Source: an uncultured Clostridia bacterium
GTDB lineage: Bacteria > Bacillota > Clostridia > Christensenellales > CAG-917
Assembly (NCBI GenBank): GCA_947589475.1
Contig: CANQBO010000020.1
Span: 1 to 35,253, forward strand
Direction of reading: 5' to 3'
Length of the DNA stretch: 35,253 nucleotides
This document shows positions 34,132-35,253 of this stretch, one piece after another; positions within the stretch are counted from its first letter, which is position 1, and every line of letters begins with the position of its first letter. Position numbers and translations under genes: made by a program. The notes beneath the pieces were generated by a model. It searched no databases. It worked only from the letters and a program-made list of their open reading frames with translations, and was not told the DNA's origin.

Positions 34132-34461
34132 GGGACCCCCACCACCCGCTAGTCAGCGGGAGCCTCCCCCTATACATCACCCCATAAAATTCGCTCCACT
34201 AGCTGTACATTTCTAGACGGTGTTTCGTCGTCACTCATTATTATGGGGGCCCCGATAACGTTCCTACACTCACGCTGTAAAGGGGTATGCCAACAAGTGG
34301 ATAATTAGAAGGTTGTCTTAACATATAACGAAAACTTTGTCCGAGCGTAGGCATCTCCCTTGATTTACCCCACGAAAAATGCTTTTCGTGGGGCCCCCGA
34401 TTTTGCTCAGACAAACGTGAATATAGGGGAGGCTCCGCGCTTCGCGCGGTGGTGGGGGTCC
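34132..34461. repeat. Inverted GGGACCCCCACCACC modules with variable hairpin cores
   Basis: GGGACCCCCACCACC, a small hairpin and GGAGCCTCCCC occur at 34132-34170 and, inverted, at about 34422-34461. The hairpin cores differ (CGCTAGTCAGCG against GCGCGAAGCGC) while the flanks are nearly identical. Between them lie the left long inverted repeat and a perfect hairpin at 34368-34393 (arms CCCCACGAAAA / TTTTCGTGGGG, loop ATGC). A fragment of the repeat leader (AGAACTCAAGCATGAAGAG) is at 34093. Confidence 0.6.
34182..34291 (+). repeat. Long inverted repeat, left arm
   Basis: The 110 bp from CCATAAAATTCG to AGGGGTATGCC are matched, inverted, at 35144-35253 with roughly one difference in eight. Both arms also fold internally through the CCCCATAA / TTATGGGG ends of the modular hairpin family. 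Confidence 0.75.
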
Positions 34462-34627
34462 CGGAGAAAGCACTCGGACAGAGGTTGCGCTAATCGCTCG
34501 GACATGGCGGACGGCGGGTATAAGAAAGCCCGGACTGAGGTTGCGTTTATCGCTCGGACACGGCAAGTACATTTATAAGAACACTCGGACAAGGCGTATG
34601 CAGACCTCAAGCACAACATAGGTTTAC
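34462..34627. other. Gene-free stretch with irregular CTCGGACA direct repeats
   Basis: ACTCGGACA or GCTCGGACA occurs about five times at 20-60 bp intervals, often followed by GAGGTTGCG. The spacing is irregular and units are degenerate. No gene is seen between 33940 and the window end. Confidence 0.5.
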
Positions 34628-35068
34628 AAGACCCCAGCACGTCAAGCGTTAGTATCTCGGACAAAGTTATTGAAAGACCCAACCTCTCCCTTCGTTACGT
34701 GCAGCGATGATAACGCTCGGTCTGAGCTAAATTTGGGGTCCCCATAAAAATGTGAAGCGTTTTTATGGGGTAAAGGCACACTGCACTCAGGACTCCCCGG
34801 CTATACCCCACAAAATCACTGCGTAATTTTGCGGGGACCCCGATATCGCCCAGACCAGCTTTACGTTACGAGCGCAAACACAGCCCCTGCGTTACGCCGC
34901 GGCAGGGCGGGAAGGGGCTTCGCCCGCTTTTTATTTACTATCGCTTGAGTAAGAGATTGCGGGGTCCCCATAGAAATGAGCAAAGCGAATTTTATGGGGT
35001 GCAGACACGCCCTCACTGCGTACTTAGCGTAAAACCGCTCGCTCCGCGAAGTCGCTCGGACAAAGCGT
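34628..35068 (+). repeat. Dispersed modular hairpin repeat, copy C (full length)
   Basis: Near-identical to copy B over its whole length. Differences concentrate in hairpin loops: 34740-34770 has loop TGTGAAGCG instead of TGCATAGCG, and 34806-34836 has loop CACTGCGTA instead of CATTTCATA. The GCAGGGCGGGAAGGGGCTTCG segment and the final CCTCACTGCGTACTTAGCG module are retained. It lies between the two long inverted repeat arms. Confidence 0.8.
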
Positions 35069-35143
35069 CCGTCCGTGTATAAAAACGCTCGGACACAGAT
35101 TTCCGTTATAAGCCCAGACAAACTTTTTAATTTTTCCGTTTTG

Positions 35144-35253
35144 GGCATACCCCTTTACAGCGTAAGTGTAGGAACGCTATCGGGGTCCCCATAACAATGA
35201 GTGATGATGTAACACCGTGTAGAAACGCATAGCCGGTGGAACGAATTTTATGG
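35144..35253 (-). repeat. Long inverted repeat, right arm, cut by the window end
   Basis: Reverse complement of 34182-34291 with scattered differences. The window ends inside the TTTTATGG of its terminal hairpin, so the true boundary is not visible. Confidence 0.75.

Noticed and set aside
33526..34152. 208-residue plus-strand frame opposite the P-loop gene
   Set aside because: It is antisense to the P-loop gene and then enters repeat DNA. There is no ribosome site and no recognisable domain.
34462..34627. CTCGGACA direct repeats as a possible CRISPR array
   Set aside because: Repeats are only about 9 bp, spacing is irregular, units are degenerate and no cas genes are present.

Overview
The window looks like a chromosomal segment of a Gram-positive-type, low-to-moderate GC bacterium of the Clostridia (Bacillota). 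The support is a groES-groEL operon under a CIRCE element, a WhiA homologue, the gene order murB - PHP phosphoesterase - whiA - dnaE - pfkA, lipobox lipoproteins, an InlB/Flg_new-type repeat lipoprotein and a DUF5685 / J-like pair. An uncultured Christensenellales-type lineage would fit, but this is an inference from gene content only. No rRNA, tRNA, CRISPR array, transposase or phage gene was seen.

Layout. 1-703: the start of a lipoprotein gene (minus) faces a small XRE regulator (plus), with a 13-bp dyad operator between them. 704-1552: no genes, dispersed hairpin repeats. 1612-3533: groL and groS (minus) with CIRCE. 3740-4192: dCMP deaminase. 4193-5049: a second long repeat copy, a consensus promoter and putative operators. 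5050-10433: XRE-cupin regulator and potABCD, a polyamine uptake system with an enlarged PotA and a doubly anchored PotD. 10434-10840: repeats and a terminator. 10841-13489: a fused ABC ATPase/FtsX-type permease (minus). 13663-14289: yhbY-like gene and a 60-aa charged protein. 14946-17769: trkA-trkH potassium uptake. 17981-25704: pfkA, dnaE, whiA, PHP phosphoesterase and murB (all minus). 25849-27735: uvrC. 27817-28464: a 57-aa membrane protein divergent from an ArsR repressor. 28745-29428: an unassigned membrane protein. 29574-33939: an apparent five-gene operon (minus) of a P-loop protein, a threonine-synthase-like pseudoenzyme, trpS, DUF5685 and a J-like Cys-rich protein. 33940-35253: no genes, dense inverted and direct repeats.

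Most genes are conserved housekeeping genes. The unusual content is of two kinds. First, several conserved proteins are remodelled: MurB carries three 14-residue tandem repeats, PotA has a duplicated TOBE region and acidic tail, PotD has a C-terminal membrane helix, and a ThrC-like protein has lost its PLP lysine. Second, the intergenic regions carry two modular repeat families. One consists of hairpins whose stems covary while loops are swapped between copies. The other is a terminator-bearing element found directly downstream of genes and oriented with their transcription, including a symmetrical double version between the convergent genes trkH and pfkA. Several genes also have a -10 hexamer 5-7 nt before a start codon that lacks a Shine-Dalgarno sequence, which suggests leaderless mRNAs.
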